Shown one piece after another: positions 12,381-23,087 of a stretch of DNA of 51,798 bases (position 1 is the first letter of the stretch; every line of letters starts with the position of its first letter). A model generated the notes under the pieces. It was not told the origin of the DNA. It worked only from the letters and a program-made list of their open reading frames with translations, and made no database searches. Both the position numbers and the translations under genes were made by a program. Where the stretch lies: the NCBI GenBank assembly GCA_002803225.1, contig NXFV01001059.1, positions 1 through 51,798 of the forward strand, given 5' to 3'. The stretch is from Gamarada debralockiae (Eukaryota > Ascomycota > Leotiomycetes > Helotiales > Hyphodiscaceae).

Positions 12381-13172
12381 CTATTCGTCCCGTTCCAACG
12401 GAACAGTCCTGAGAAGGTTCTCCAGCATACCAATTCCACACTTTACTCCATCAAGGATAAACACGCCTTTACCCACCTTCTCTCCATATTTCTCAATCAA
12501 TGCCTCCCTGACAACATCATCCAGTCCCGCCATGCCCGCGCAACCCAGGATAATCACCGAGACGTCCCCATTCTTCTCCATAAGCAATTTGACTGCGGCT
12601 TTCATCCTGTCTCGAACTTCCTCCTTGGGCATCGTGTGAAGTTGATCCGCGTTCAACCCAGTCGTTGAAACCGCCGCAAATCTTATGTTGTCATTTCCCG
12701 GACCTGTACCAAGAAAGTTCTTCACGCCGTCCGACAAAGCCTTCTCCCAGTACTGTCCAGTGCTCACGATACCGAACCGGCCGACTCGACTAGTCGAAGG
12801 TAGGAGGGATAGGGCGGTCAGGATGCTTGCCTCGAAGATACCCATCACGTGCGCGCGCAAATGTGCTTTCTCGAGCTCACCCCGGATGAATCCGACCAGA
12901 GGGTGCACGCTGTAGCAGGCGACAAGGAAGGCGTCGTACTGTCCCAACTTTCCGGTTATGATGATGTCTTCGATCACGAACCTTGCACTTTCCATAGCAT
13001 GGGCCTCATTATCGATACTAGCCGGACCCTTCAAAGCGGTATACAACTCGATTTGAACGATTGTCCCTCCCTGTGCCACAAACGCATCTCTCACCAACCT
13101 AGCTAGTCCCTCAGTCATATCCGCGGACGTATTCGGGTTAATAACCAACAACTTCTTCTGTTTGGAAGGCAT
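12381..13172 (-). CDS. dcg1: Asp/Glu or hydantoin racemase-family protein, Dcg1-like
   Basis: A single-exon gene of 263 residues. I chose the ATG at 13172 because the family N-terminus starts right there (KKLLVINPNTSADMTEGL); an in-frame ATG 14 codons upstream has no family support. Two cysteines sit where the racemase fold places its catalytic pair: Cys86 in LVACYSVHP and Cys211 in ILGCAGM. The NPNTS segment near the N-terminus is typical of the hydantoin-racemase branch. In yeast, DCG1 is controlled with nitrogen and allantoin genes, but its substrate is uncertain. No such partner genes lie next to this copy. The protein is probably cytosolic and its reaction is inferred only from the family. 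Confidence 0.88.
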   Translation of the reverse strand: MPSKQKKLLVINPNTSADMTEGLARLVRDAFVAQGGTIVQIELYTALKGPASIDNEAHAMESARFVIEDIIITGKLGQYDAFLVACYSVHPLVGFIRGELEKAHLRAHVMGIFEASILTALSLLPSTSRVGRFGIVSTGQYWEKALSDGVKNFLGTGPGNDNIRFAAVSTTGLNADQLHTMPKEEVRDRMKAAVKLLMEKNGDVSVIILGCAGMAGLDDVVREALIEKYGEKVGKGVFILDGVKCGIGMLENLLRTVPLERDE

Positions 13173-14194
13173 GATAGCTATCCGTCGTCTAAATCCTTGA
13201 CCTGTTTCCAACAATTTGAGTCTTCCTCGTTTGACAGGCCGTTCCAGATCGATAACAGGGATCAGATCTTTGCGTCCCCTTTTGCCTTTTGTGATCGTTG
13301 AAATGGCCTGTGGGAATGGCCTCGGCGATTTTGCTCGTATCCGTTTGTGCTTGGAGTTGATTCATGTATTGTTGAATCAAATTCAGCGAATGTGATCTTT
13401 CTACCGGTGTTTGTAGCCCCTGCTAACTGGAATATCGAATATTTCGCAACGGTTGAATGATTGGCCCTCTGATGGTATATCCGTGATCTTAGACTGCAGG
13501 GAGGAGTTGGATGGGCTTTTGGCGTTGCTTTGGGAAGTCCAGGGAATTGGGTCTTGGACCCATGTGGGCGGAAGCCATGGTCTTATATGTATAGTGTGGA
13601 GCAAATCGACTATTCAAAACTTGTTGGATGTTGTGAGTGGTATCCAATGAAAATGCGAAGTTGTTGTTGATCACAGCCTTGTCGGCATGCCGCGGGGAAG
13701 AGCGCGGGGCATGTCGGGTGAATGGGTACCTAGAGCAGAATTATCTGAGGAGAAAGAGCGATTTGGATTTAATTGCTCAAGAATAGAAGGAGCAAAACTT
13801 ACCCTTTTTCAACGCTAAAACACTGCCGCTACTTCAGTATGTACTCGTCGACTAAGTCAGATGATCCGGCCGTATAGCTAAATCGAGCGGGTGATTAAGA
13901 ATCAAGAGTTCGCAATTTTATGGGCCTGATCGTTTAGACAGAGAAAATTGCTTACAATTCAATAAAGGGAAAACTCCTTGGAGGGTTGGTTTATTCAAAT
14001 CTTTCTAGCTATTTATTTGAGGTTCAAATTTGGTGCAGGAGGGGTTTGTGACCGAGAATCTCGCAATACCTCGCCGTATATATAGCACGTGACCTCCCCA
14101 CCAACCTGAGGGGACATTCATGAACGTCAATCTCCGCCTCGTCATTGCAGGCAACTTTCAACCACGACGAAGTCCCCTCCCACAAGCCGCAATC
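13173..14194. other. Divergent intergenic region between dcg1-like and arp2
   Basis: About 1 kb with no supported gene. The right end, 14060-14194, is a compact arp2 promoter and leader with a TATATATAG box near 14078. The short GC-rich segment at 13686-13720 (GCCGCGG, GCGCGGGG) stands out locally but has no recognised function. Confidence 0.5.
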
Positions 14195-15531
14195 ATGGCA
14201 GAACCTCCAATAGGTACTGTTCAACTTGCCCGTGCCCTCATGACCCTCTGCTAACATCAATCACACAGTCCTTGACGGAGGAACCGGTTTCCTTAAGGTT
14301 GGATACGCAGCACAAGTAAGCTTCCCCTTCTGCCTCCAACCTCCCCATGAACACTCAAATTAACCCTTTACTCTCTGCAGAACTTCCCAGAATTCCAATA
14401 CCCATCCATTGTCGGCCGACCCATCCTCCGATCCGAAGAAAAGGGCAATGATGGTCTCGTCATCAAGGATATCATGTGCGGCGACGAAGCCGCAGCTGCA
14501 AGAACCATGCTTCAAGTCTCCTACCCCATGGAGAACGGTATCGTAAAGAAATGGGACGACATGCAACATCTATGGGACTACACATTCTACGAGAAGATGA
14601 AGGTTGACACAACCGGTCGCAAGATCCTGCTTACGGAGCCGCCGATGAACCCGCTGAAGAATAGGGAGCAGATGTGCGAGGTCATGTTTGATAGATATCA
14701 GTTTGGGGGCGTGTATGTTGCGATTCAGGCTGTGTTGGCACTTTATGCACAAGGTATGTGCAGATACTGAGGGGCTTGGGACTGGGTTTAATGGGAATAG
14801 GTCTCAGCTCAGGCGTCGTTGTCGATTCGGGCGATGGAGTTACGCATATCGTGCCCGTCTACGAATCCGTCGTCCTCAACCATCTCACTCGCCGCCTCGA
14901 CGTCGCTGGCCGAGATGTCACACGAAACCTGATTGCGCTCCTCCTTCGACGAGGTTACGCGTTGAACCGAACCGCCGATTTTGAGACGGTGCGCCAAATC
15001 AAGGAGAAGCTGTGTTACGTTTCCTATGACTTGGAGTTGGATCAAAGATTGAGCGAAGAGACAACGGTTTTGGTGGAAAGTTATACTTTGCCTGATGGTC
15101 GTGTGATCCGCGTTGGCAGCGAGCGATTCGAGGCGCCCGAATGCCTATTCCAGCCCCATCTCGTAGATGTTGAACAGCCCGGAATTGCAGAGTTCCTATT
15201 CAACACTATCCAGGCGGCAGATGTCGATGTGCGCTCATCCCTTTTCAAAGCGATTGTTCTTTCCGGAGGAAGCTCGATGTATCCCGGTCTGCCCTCGCGA
15301 TTGGAGAAGGAATTGAAGCAGCTGTGGCTGACGAAGGTTTTGGGCGGAAATCCGGAACGATTGAATAAGTTCAAGGTACGCATTGAGGATCCACCTAGGA
15401 GGAGACATATGGTATTCCTTGGTGGAGCGGTGTTGGCGAACATTATGGCGGATAAGGAGAACATGTGGATCACAAAAGCGGAGTGGGAAGAACAGGGCAG
15501 CAGGTGTCTAGAAAAGCTAGGGCCGAGGTAG
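14195..15531 (+). CDS. arp2: Actin-related protein 2, Arp2/3 complex subunit
   Basis: Four exons (14195-14213, 14269-14315, 14381-14753, 14801-15531) give 389 residues, the normal Arp2 length. The actin-fold nucleotide-binding pieces are visible: [14 protein letters not shown] at the N-terminus, [18 protein letters not shown] in the middle and [11 protein letters not shown] near residue 300. PSIVGRP and LLTEPPMNP are Arp2-type stretches. The C-terminus ([17 protein letters not shown]) also fits. Arp2 and Arp3 form the ATP-binding seed of the Arp2/3 complex, which nucleates branched actin filaments at endocytic patches. The very short first exon of 19 bp was placed because it restores the family start MAEPPIVLDGG. 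Confidence 0.95.
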
Positions 15532-15573
15532 GAGAGACTTGTGGTTTGTAGTAGACATCCATTCATTCATTTG

Positions 15574-16606
15574 CTAAGCTATGCTTCTATCCCCTTGGGC
15601 GTGCTGATACATTCCAATAAAGAAACCCTTTCCTTCGTAGCGAACAGCCCTGCAACCGAATAACTGGCCTCTTGCAATATCTTCCTAATAGTCTATATCC
15701 TCGTCAATGGCAACAGAAGCGAACGAATAATATGTCAAAGCAACCCGTATAGCCGCAAGCCACCACCTAACAAGTTTCGTAATCATATGACCTGGCTTAC
15801 CTTTGCTTTTGCAACTCCCCTTTCTCGAAGACGTCTAATTCTGTTCTCGCTCAGAATCTTGCCTGCGCCTCTGGTTCCACAACCTACCTCATTGACGTCT
15901 GGGTTTTGCTCCAATTCTGACACCATTGTCGAGCTTATTTGCTTCGCCTTTGGCCTATCACTTTGATCAGATTTTGGCTCAGTTCTAGGTGTCTTTCAGA
16001 GCGTCTTTTTGCACCTTAATCCAAGGCCAATTGCAGCCGTTGCTCGTATTCCGGCCTCGATGCCAGAAGCTAAAGTTGCACGCTCCACTTCCGACTCTGG
16101 CCTCCTCACCTTACGCTTTCTTTGACTTTCAACTTTTCCATTAATAAAATGGCTTCTCTCCTTCAATTCTGGCCTTATTGATACTGCCTTCACTTCCGGT
16201 TCCACGACCTTGATAATCAGTTGTAGCCTTCTCCACAACGGCTTCGACCCATTTGCTTTCCGCCAGTCCCGCCAACCTCTCTCAAGTTGAAAAAGATATC
16301 CAGTGGTTCCAATGCACGTGTTGATAAGTTATCAGCCAAGCATTTGTTTCCTGAATCTGCCCCACCATCAACCATTCTCATAACTGCAGTTGCGAAAGAG
16401 TGCAGCCCAACGCCTCAATCGACCTCCATATGGTTGATACCAATCTCCAAGAGATCCATGATCTCCTAATGAGCATCGCCTATAAGGCAGGACGCATGCA
16501 AATGTCCGCGACGCCTTCGTACCTTGACTCCAGCACGATAGCATGCAGCCTGGAAGTATGCAAAGTCTCTTGTGCGGGTGTAGAGAGCCAGTCCGGGATA
16601 ATCCAT
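15574..16606 (-). pseudogene. Decayed multi-exon gene of unknown function
   Basis: Minus-strand coding pieces with real-looking splice sites line up here. An ATG at 16606 opens MDYPGLALYTRTRDFAYFQ, followed by an intron-like GTACGA..TTAG and a second piece, EIMDLLEIGINHMEVD. This is cut by a TGA at 16415-16417. Coding then goes on in the same frame to about 16290, shifts frame near 16275, and later continues in a Lys/Arg-rich frame interrupted by a TGA at 15996-15998. A final piece, MVSELEQNPDVNEVGCGTRG.., ends at a GTAAGC donor. A last exon from a TTAG acceptor runs through RGQLFGCRAVRYEGKGFF to TAG at 15574. Both TGA codons are one C-to-T change from CGA. I do not recognise the family. Some breaks might be introns, so an intact gene is not fully excluded. 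Confidence 0.5.
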
Positions 16607-16815
16607 GTGTCCAGAGTGAGAAGGAAGCATAAATTAAGCATTTGGCATTGGGTGTACCTTGGAGTGGCTGAAGTGGGAGATGTGGTCGTTATGTGTGTTT
16701 TATACTAGCTCAAGTCTCGTTCAGACAGTACAAGTCGCGTGGCAGTAAGTAAGTAGGTAGCCTAAAGAAGTTTGAGATAGGGTCTTGATTGAATACTCTT
16801 TCTAACACATCCGCT

Positions 16816-17864
16816 TTAGGGAGACGAATGAAAGAGTCTGATAAATAAAGTAATGACATGTCCCCCGACCATTATAAAGTAGTTAGCAGAAACACTCCAA
16901 CGATCGAAAAATAAACCCCAAATTTCCGTCCTCCAGCCAGGAAGAAGAGGCGGGAAGGGCCGGAATAGCTGTAAAATTGCCAGTGCCAGTAAGGCAATAA
17001 TCTGTAACACCAAGGAGAAGATACTAACGCCTTTAGCTCTAGGGCTAGCCTGAGCATCCCGAACTTGCACGACGCAAAGAGCAATCACATAGCCCAATCC
17101 TAGCAAGATACAAACTAAGTTAAACACATCTGTGGCCAGAGCTCGAAGAAAAGGGCCCGCAAAACCTCGCTGTGCGCTCGGTCTCGGCGAGACAAGAAGC
17201 CCAAACGAGACGCCGACAAAAAAGAAAGCGTGCGCGAATACAAGGAAAGCTATATTATCAGGAGATCTCCTAAGAGCGATCGCGCTTTGTTTGCTCGCCG
17301 GTTCGTTCGACCGCTCATCGCCCCGAACTTCCTCCATGCTAGCCAGCAAAGGAGTGTACTCAGGATCTCGCTCTGGTTTGCGGTGTCTGAGGAAGAAGTA
17401 TAGCCTGAGATTCCGTGTCAACGATGCGGGACATAGTGAGGCTGCTAATCTCAACCTACCATATCATAGCGCAAAGCCACTGCGCAAACACCTGAAAGTA
17501 CCTGATCAGGGCCGAGAATGCCCGTATGCCACGGAGCTCTTCTCTGTATAAGATGCACTGGACGGTGCCAGCGCTAAGCCAGTTGACGAGACACGTTGCG
17601 AACTGCAATGTACTAAAGTAACACAGGCAGAGCATAAAGCGATTTGATAATCCGGTTGTCCCGTATCTGTACATCTTGATGTACTGTGGGAGGTATGCGA
17701 GAAGTAAGGCAGGAATCAGTAAGCTACAACGATGTGTTAGTAGGTGATCTGGAGTCTGGGGATAGGAGGGGAGAAGGGAAATGCTAAGGCTATACGTACG
17801 GTTCTAGGATGGTGCGGATAGGTGACAGGACCCAGTATGGGCAAGGTGAAGATGAAGAGACCAT
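16816..17864 (-). CDS. Multi-pass membrane protein, PQ-loop-like
   Basis: Three exons (17864-17800, 17723-17460, 17404-16816) give 305 residues. After a short N-terminus a membrane segment runs straight into a Pro-Gln motif (LLIPALLLAYLPQYIKMYRYGTTG). This is the pattern that starts a PQ-loop repeat. Helices follow near FMLCLCYFSTLQFATCLVNWL and FSALIRYFQVFAQWLCAMIW. After a charged loop come FLVFAHAFFFVGVSFGLLV, VFNLVCILLGLGYVIALCVV, FSLVLQIIALLALAILQLF and a C-terminal helix. That makes about seven helices, as in PQ-loop transporters of the vacuole or other endomembranes. Substrate cannot be deduced. Only one PQ pair is clear, so the family call is moderate; the gene model itself is well supported. 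Confidence 0.75.
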
Positions 17865-18576
17865 CGTTGTGGTTTCGTCGCTATCTAATGATCTTATGAG
17901 AGACGGCGGAATATGTAGATGGAAAGATGGACAGGTCGATGACTACTTTCGAGAGAAGAGGCGAGGAGGACAAGAGGTAAGAGGCAAGAGGCAGGAGGGA
18001 AGAGGATGGAGGGGAATGACGGGCGCGAGTCGTCTCCCGTTGCAGACAATACCAACACTGTGGGGTACGGTAGGTGCGGTAGGTAAGTTCATCGTCGTTT
18101 TGTGACTTTTCACGAGTGAAGCGCTGACGGGCAATAAGGTTACCCCTTGGCCCCTTGGCGAGCTAGCTACCCGTTGCCGCACTCCAGGAGACGAAGCGGA
18201 TAAGGAGGGAGAGAATAGTGAGGCGACGAGGCCGCTGACAAGTGGACGAATGAGATGAGATCAGTTATTTTCGAGGATTTAGGCTGGGCGAATTCAATTT
18301 GTTCTTTCATGCTTAGCGGTTAATCAGCCTCGCAATCGTGTTTCAAGAGCTGCGGTCGGAATCCTTCAGCGAGGCTAAGTAACCGCTGGACACGTGAGGC
18401 AGGGCGAAGTGCGGCACAGATACTCCACTGCTGCCTACATATAAACCTTTCCGTCGAAGTGTCCACCAACATTTACAATTTGCTTCTTCTTCCTATTACC
18501 GTTGTGTCTTGTTTGAAATTGAAAAAATCCTTTTGAATTAATCAAAAGTCCATATCCTCCCTACAATTTGTTCAAG
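17865..18576. other. Divergent intergenic region
   Basis: This separates two membrane-protein genes transcribed away from each other. Purine-rich DNA fills 17940-18020. TATATAAAC at 18438-18446 lies about 135 bases before the start of the downstream gene and may be its TATA box. No gene is supported here. Confidence 0.45.
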
Positions 18577-19444
18577 ATGGCCGAACGTTCCGAGAGCACC
18601 CCTTTCCTCGCTGACAACGATCATAGCAACAGCTACGATGAAGCAGAAAACCATGTCACCATGACTTCACCAGCAAGTTCGCATTTCAAACGTCCGCTCA
18701 AGATCTTGACAATCATAATTTCGCTTCTTTGCATCTCGATATTCGGCCTTCTTATTGCATCGTATATTCTTATCAAAGTGGGACCATTTCAATACACATA
18801 CGGCTCCCAAGATAGGGCTAGAGACCTGGCAATATGCGTATGTACCATTTTTCTAGTTCTCTCTTTCTGCTTTGGTCTGGAAATATGTCAACTCACTCGT
18901 GCTTCCTAAAGTTATTCGTAAACTTCCTCCTTACAGCACCAACGATCTTCCTGCCAATCCCAATACTTATCAACATGGCGATTCATATTGCAATGTCAAT
19001 CGTTGTCTTTGTCTTCTCCGGCGAGATTTTCGCGAACGGGTGGCCGGATTCCAACTTTTGTCGAAGATGGAAAGGTTACCCAGACTATAAACCTCTGCCA
19101 GACACCTGGGAGTGCAAAGAAGCAAGAAATGTAGTCAGAATTACGATGGGTGTTAGTGCCGGCGTTGGCATCGTCATCGGGTAAGGTTTTCCCTAACTCA
19201 TCCTCTTGCTAAACATTGCTAACCTTTGATATGTAGACTTCTTATCTTGGCCACATTACTTCTTCGGCTCGTCGCCCTCGCAAGAACGAGATTTTGGGAG
19301 GGAAAGAAATTTGGGCGCATACCTGGTTGGAATCCCACTGGGTTTACTGTGCAATTCAGTTTAAGTGTCTTGAAGCAGGAGACGCCTGTGGCTAAGCCAG
19401 TCGATTCTTCAGGTGGCGAGGGAAGTCGATTGATTGAAACCTGA
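18577..19444 (+). CDS. Four-TM membrane protein of unknown function
   Basis: Three exons (18577-18837, 18912-19180, 19237-19444) give 245 residues. The start is the first ATG (MAERSESTPFL) after a CA/T-rich leader. Four hydrophobic helices are visible: LTIIISLLCISIFGLLIASYI near 45-65, LFVNFLLTAPTIFLPIPI near 88-105, IHIAMSIVVFVFSGEIF near 110-126, and GVSAGVGIVIGLLILATLLLRLV near 167-190. Between helices 3 and 4 sits a loop with two cysteines (FCRRW and WECKEARN). This layout resembles MARVEL-like and related fungal four-helix proteins, but I see no diagnostic motif. Both termini are polar and probably cytoplasmic. The gene is followed at once by the methyltransferase relic. Confidence 0.75.
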
Positions 19445-19580
19445 TTGGTATCTGAGGGCGGATGTGTTGTATGAAGTATGCCTTTTCAATGGCGGGCAGC
19501 GGAGAATATGAAAGTATGAGATGGAGCAGGTGGTCAAGTGGGAAGTTGCATTAGTAGAGGCTCAATAATACATGAGATGA

Positions 19581-20106
19581 TACTTTCTGATCACTTCCGC
19601 TCTCGCCGACTACCCATCCCTCTACTCTGAAATCAAAGATCATCTCAAGCCCGGCGGCTGGTTTGAACAGACTAAAATCAGTGTAATATTGAAGAGTGAG
19701 GATGGGAGCATTGCGGGCACGAGTTTGGAGTCTTGGGGACTGTTGGCCTGGGAATGTAGGAATAAATTTAGGAAGAGTTTCAAGATTGCGGAGGATAGCA
19801 AGGAGTTGATGGAGCAGGCTAGGTTTGGAGATGTTAGAAGACATACGTTTAAATGGCCGATTGGGACGTGGCCGATGGATAAAAAGATGAAGGAGATTGA
19901 TGCTTATAATGGCTTGGTATGACGAGAGGATTAATGGGTAGGCTATATTTTTGTTTATTAATTTTTTGGGGGTAAAGTGCTGTTCTAAAAAGGGGGATGG
20001 GGTGAATCCTAATGTAGTGAACATTGGAGAGCAGAAAGGGTACAAGTCCTTTACCCGCAGATTAGGAGGCATTTGAGGAACCAGAATATTCATTCGTATC
20101 AGAATA
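19581..20106 (+). pseudogene. Truncated methyltransferase relic (LaeA/TAM-like)
   Basis: The open frame contains the C-terminal half of a fungal SAM-dependent methyltransferase of the type used in secondary metabolism. LITSALADYPSLYSEIKDHLKPGGWFE-like residues match the family pattern of an Asp-Trp/Tyr-Pro segment before LKPGGW.E. Next comes GDVRRHTFKWPIGTWP, another family-typical stretch. The N-terminal half with the glycine-rich SAM-binding motif is missing. The frame is closed by TGA after AYNGLV (about 19919). Family-like residues go on in a shifted frame (WYDERING, then TAG), and a last piece, RRHLRNQNIHSYQNM, appears near 20060-20106. The relic abuts the 3' flank of the four-TM gene, so the break removed everything upstream. 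Confidence 0.65.
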
Positions 20107-20241
20107 TGTCAGTTGCATCCTTTCTCGCAGTCGAGTTGCTCGTTATAGGCAGCGACCAATCAAATCCTCCGACTTGAAAACTGAGGTGGAACACGAATTC
20201 CCTGCCGGGCAAGCACCGAAACCAGATCCCCGAGGGATGAG

Positions 20242-20376
20242 TCCCCACCCCCGCAGTCTTCAAAAGCAGCGGAATCGAAGCCTCAAGCAACCGAGACAAA
20301 GCCTAAAGCACCGGAGCCCAAACTTGAACCGACACAGGAAGCGCCTGCTCCGGCTTCTGGCAGTACTAATCCGTGA
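20242..20376 (+). other. Short Pro/Ala/Lys/Glu-rich coding-like segment
   Basis: In one plus-strand frame, 45 codons before a TGA at 20374-20376 encode a low-complexity stretch (for example ETKPKAPEPKLEPTQEAPAP). It has the look of a disordered protein tail. Upstream the frame is not open to any ATG that makes sense, and a neighbouring frame carries another coding-like piece (KTEVEHEFPAGQAPKPD). It may be the end of another decayed gene or simple chance. No function is proposed. Confidence 0.25.
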
Positions 20377-21157
20377 CATTGAAAGCCAGCATAGCTTTCC
20401 ACCAAGTTGCCTATGATAATCGAGGAAGTGGGAGGTTCCGACAGCGAAAGAAGGACATAAAATAAGTGACTTGTAATAACTGGATAGAGTGGCGACAAAG
20501 GAAAGAGACACTAAAAGCAATTCATAATGGCCTGGGCTTTAGACGGTGTCATAAAAGGGTTAGGAACCGTTTTTAAGAGTAGGACTCATCTATGGGGCAT
20601 AAGAAGAGCAAGATAGATGCACGGATATGGCTAGATGTTAGCCACGCTATGTCGCCATGTCTTCCGGGGTATGTTCTTCGCTTCGATGGCGGTTTTTGAA
20701 GATGGATGCCGTTTGGGATGTGGTTGGTACTGTGTCTGGATCAAGCCGAACGCCGTTTGTGGTGTAGTTGGACTTCGTCTAGACGTAAGCACCTGCAGAG
20801 TAGGCTCGAATTAGCGTTGTCAGAATTGGAGCAAGATCCAAAACTGGAGGCGCCATTTAGTAAGTAGGATACTATCACGTGACTGATGAACCGTCCCGTG
20901 ACTTGTCTCTTCGTCTTGTTGGATTCATACCAAGCGACGCCTTTAGGTCCGCGATGCTCAGCGTCAACATTGTACTGCCTTCTGAATGGGTTTATTCAAT
21001 CCTGTTCGCCTTTCTCATCAGCCAGGCGCAAGTGAATGATGCCCGCCTGTCTTCAATCACCGAAGGAATGAAAGCGTCTAATGTTAGGAAACCCGCCTGC
21101 TCATTCCTTGTTGTACATAATATAACATATACAGAAAGCCATTGCATTGATGCACTT
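20377..21157. other. Gene-free stretch
   Basis: No supported gene. The plus-strand ORF at 20879-21403 overlaps the terminal exon of the minus-strand orphan gene and lacks coding character. Nothing else was recognised. Confidence 0.45.
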
Positions 21158-22508
21158 TCACCAATCAGAATCGCTATCGTACCCAATCCTCCTGCTGAAT
21201 GCCTTGGTCCCGAGTGTGTACTCTTCTCGCTCCTTCTTGGTCCACTTGGTCAAGTCATAATGATTCCCCCCCTTGTGCTTCTTCTTGAATTCTGGGTACT
21301 ATGCACGTTATCAGCCATCAGCCTCAGCGTTGATTTACAACCTCCCAAACTTACCTCGAGAGCCCAATCCCATCGATACCAGTATCTCCCAGGACCACAG
21401 TAATCTTTATCTTCATCCCAATCATCCTTCGGCTTCCAGCTTTCCTGCTCGGCGAAAGTCTTGTATGCATCCTCATCTTTCTCATCATCGTCACCAAATT
21501 TGTAGCCCCTGACTTTCGCCTTGTAAGACTCCCTCAACTTTTTGATATCATCCTTGGATACTGAGACTTGCTTGCGAACTTCCTTGTCCAAGTCGATGCC
21601 AGCCTCATCGCAAAGTCGCACGACCTCGCAGCCCCATTCGCAATCTAGGTCGCATGCATCTCCTCCGAGGAACTCGAGCATCAGGAGACTCATGATGCCG
21701 ATATTCTTGATTTCCGAGTCGGGTTTAAAGAGGTCGTGCTCGGAGATGATGGAGTAGGTAGTAAGCACCATGACGCCAATCATGTTAACGATTTCTTTGA
21801 CACTATCCCCGTCCTCGTTCCCTTCGCAGGATCAGCTTGACATTCCTTCAAATCTCTGAATGATATAACTTACCCATCCATTGCATCAAATCCGCCGTCT
21901 TCAAAAAAACAGTCAGCCCCTCCACATACCCCCACTTCTTGAATGGACTGATCGTCTTCTTGAAGAGATCACGATTGAAATCCTTCAACAAGTTTTCCAT
22001 CACCTCACTCATACCCCAGCCGTTCCAGTCGGTGTAGATGCACATACCCTTCTCCTCTTGATCTCTTTTCTCATACTCCTTATCCAATTTCTCGCAGACT
22101 TTCATTCCGTCTTCTGAAACTGGGATCCCCAGATCAGATACGCGATAACAATATTCATCCATCAGCTCACCAGCTTTCGGCATGTCCTGGTCTTTATCAT
22201 TGATGAAGTCGTAGAGGTTCGGCCATTGCAGGTTCATGTAGATGGGTTTCTTGGAGAGCTGTAGAGAAGGTTGTCAGCGGGGCTCGAGGAATCGATGTGG
22301 ATAATGTGGGGAAAGCAAGGAGGAAATGTGGGGGTGGAGAACATACCGTATTGGCATTGCAGTACTTGAAAGCCTTTCCCTTCTCCTTGGCAGATTCTTT
22401 AGGAGCAGTATCCTTCCTCGAAGTCTTCGAAGCTTTCGCATTGTGAGGCGTGGAAGCAGATTGCTTGTTGGCGCTGGTTTCGGTCATTGCTTTACGTTTT
22501 GGAGGCAT
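21158..22508 (-). CDS. Uncharacterised 384-residue protein with basic N-terminus
   Basis: Four exons (22508-22347, 22258-21874, 21821-21355, 21298-21158) join in frame to 384 residues. I chose the ATG at 22508 (MPPKRKAMTET); an upstream in-frame ATG at 22577 adds a hydrophobic stretch that does not look real. The first 50 residues are Lys/Ser/Thr-rich and disordered, with a nuclear-localisation-like PPKRK. The rest is a folded-looking, acidic, Trp-rich domain: MNLQWPNLYDF, DWNGWGMSEVMENLL, FLGGDACDLDCEWGCEV, SWKPKDDWDEDKDYCGPGRYWYRWDW. It ends with Lys-rich repeats (FKKKHKGG, TKWTKKEREE). No known domain is recognised. A perfect ACGCGT box lies 160 bases upstream. Fungal orphan families of this kind are often lineage-specific. 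Confidence 0.7.
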
Positions 22509-22667
22509 TTTGACTTTGTTCCTTGGAAATAGATATTGGAGATGTAGCGAGCAGTAGAATGAGAAGATTGAAGACATGCGAGTCGTAGCGTATATAAATA
22601 TAAGGAGGAAATGGGGTGATGTCAGTGTTTACCGACGTGATTTGTTGATCTCGTGTCGCGTTTTGAG

Positions 22668-22673
22668 ACGCGT
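22668..22673. promoter_or_regulatory. MluI-box-like site (ACGCGT)
   Basis: A perfect ACGCGT inside the longer palindrome GACGCGTC, 160 bases before the start codon of the uncharacterised 384-residue gene. A TCGCG lies about 15 bases to its left. In yeasts this is the core recognised by MBF, whose DNA-binding subunit Mbp1 is encoded 4 kb away. Binding here is inference. Confidence 0.4.
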
Positions 22674-23087
22674 CGTTGATCCTGCGATCTCACATGTTTA
22701 ATCTCGATTATGAAAAGATGGAAAAAGGAAAGAGGGATTGGGGTTGAGTTGATTACTTTCCAAAGAATAGTAATCACAATCCAAAATAAGCCTTCTTTGA
22801 GAATATTGAGGTTAATATCGAAGCATTGAAACCCTTTTTCGGGTAGTATCACGTGATGACCTCTCTGATGATATTTCTTCTCCTGTCCTTGTCTGAGGAT
22901 ACATCCCATAAAAGAACTTGATTGAAAGTGCAGGTAGGCATTTACTGAAATATATATGTATTTAGAAGTATATATAGAACGAAGAGAAATTTCGGGGATA
23001 CCCAGCCGGTTTCCAAACCCCAATCCACAATTCTATGCCTCTCGTCTCAAAGTCCAACCACTACCCCTCAACATGGGCAATTCCTCT
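22674..23087. other. Gene-free stretch between the orphan gene and the pectin lyase relic
   Basis: No supported gene. The minus-strand ORF at 22622-23023 has no coding character. The stretch is AT-rich and includes short TATATA runs near 22950-22975. Confidence 0.45.

Noticed and set aside
12151..12639. 162-codon plus-strand ORF near the racemase-like gene
   Set aside because: It overlaps the 3' part of the Dcg1-like gene on the other strand and has no family resemblance.
19551..20093. 180-codon minus-strand ORF over the methyltransferase relic
   Set aside because: The plus strand carries the recognisable methyltransferase residues; the minus frame is a shadow.
20879..21403. 174-codon plus-strand ORF near the orphan gene
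   Set aside because: It overlaps the last exon of the minus-strand gene and has no coding character of its own.
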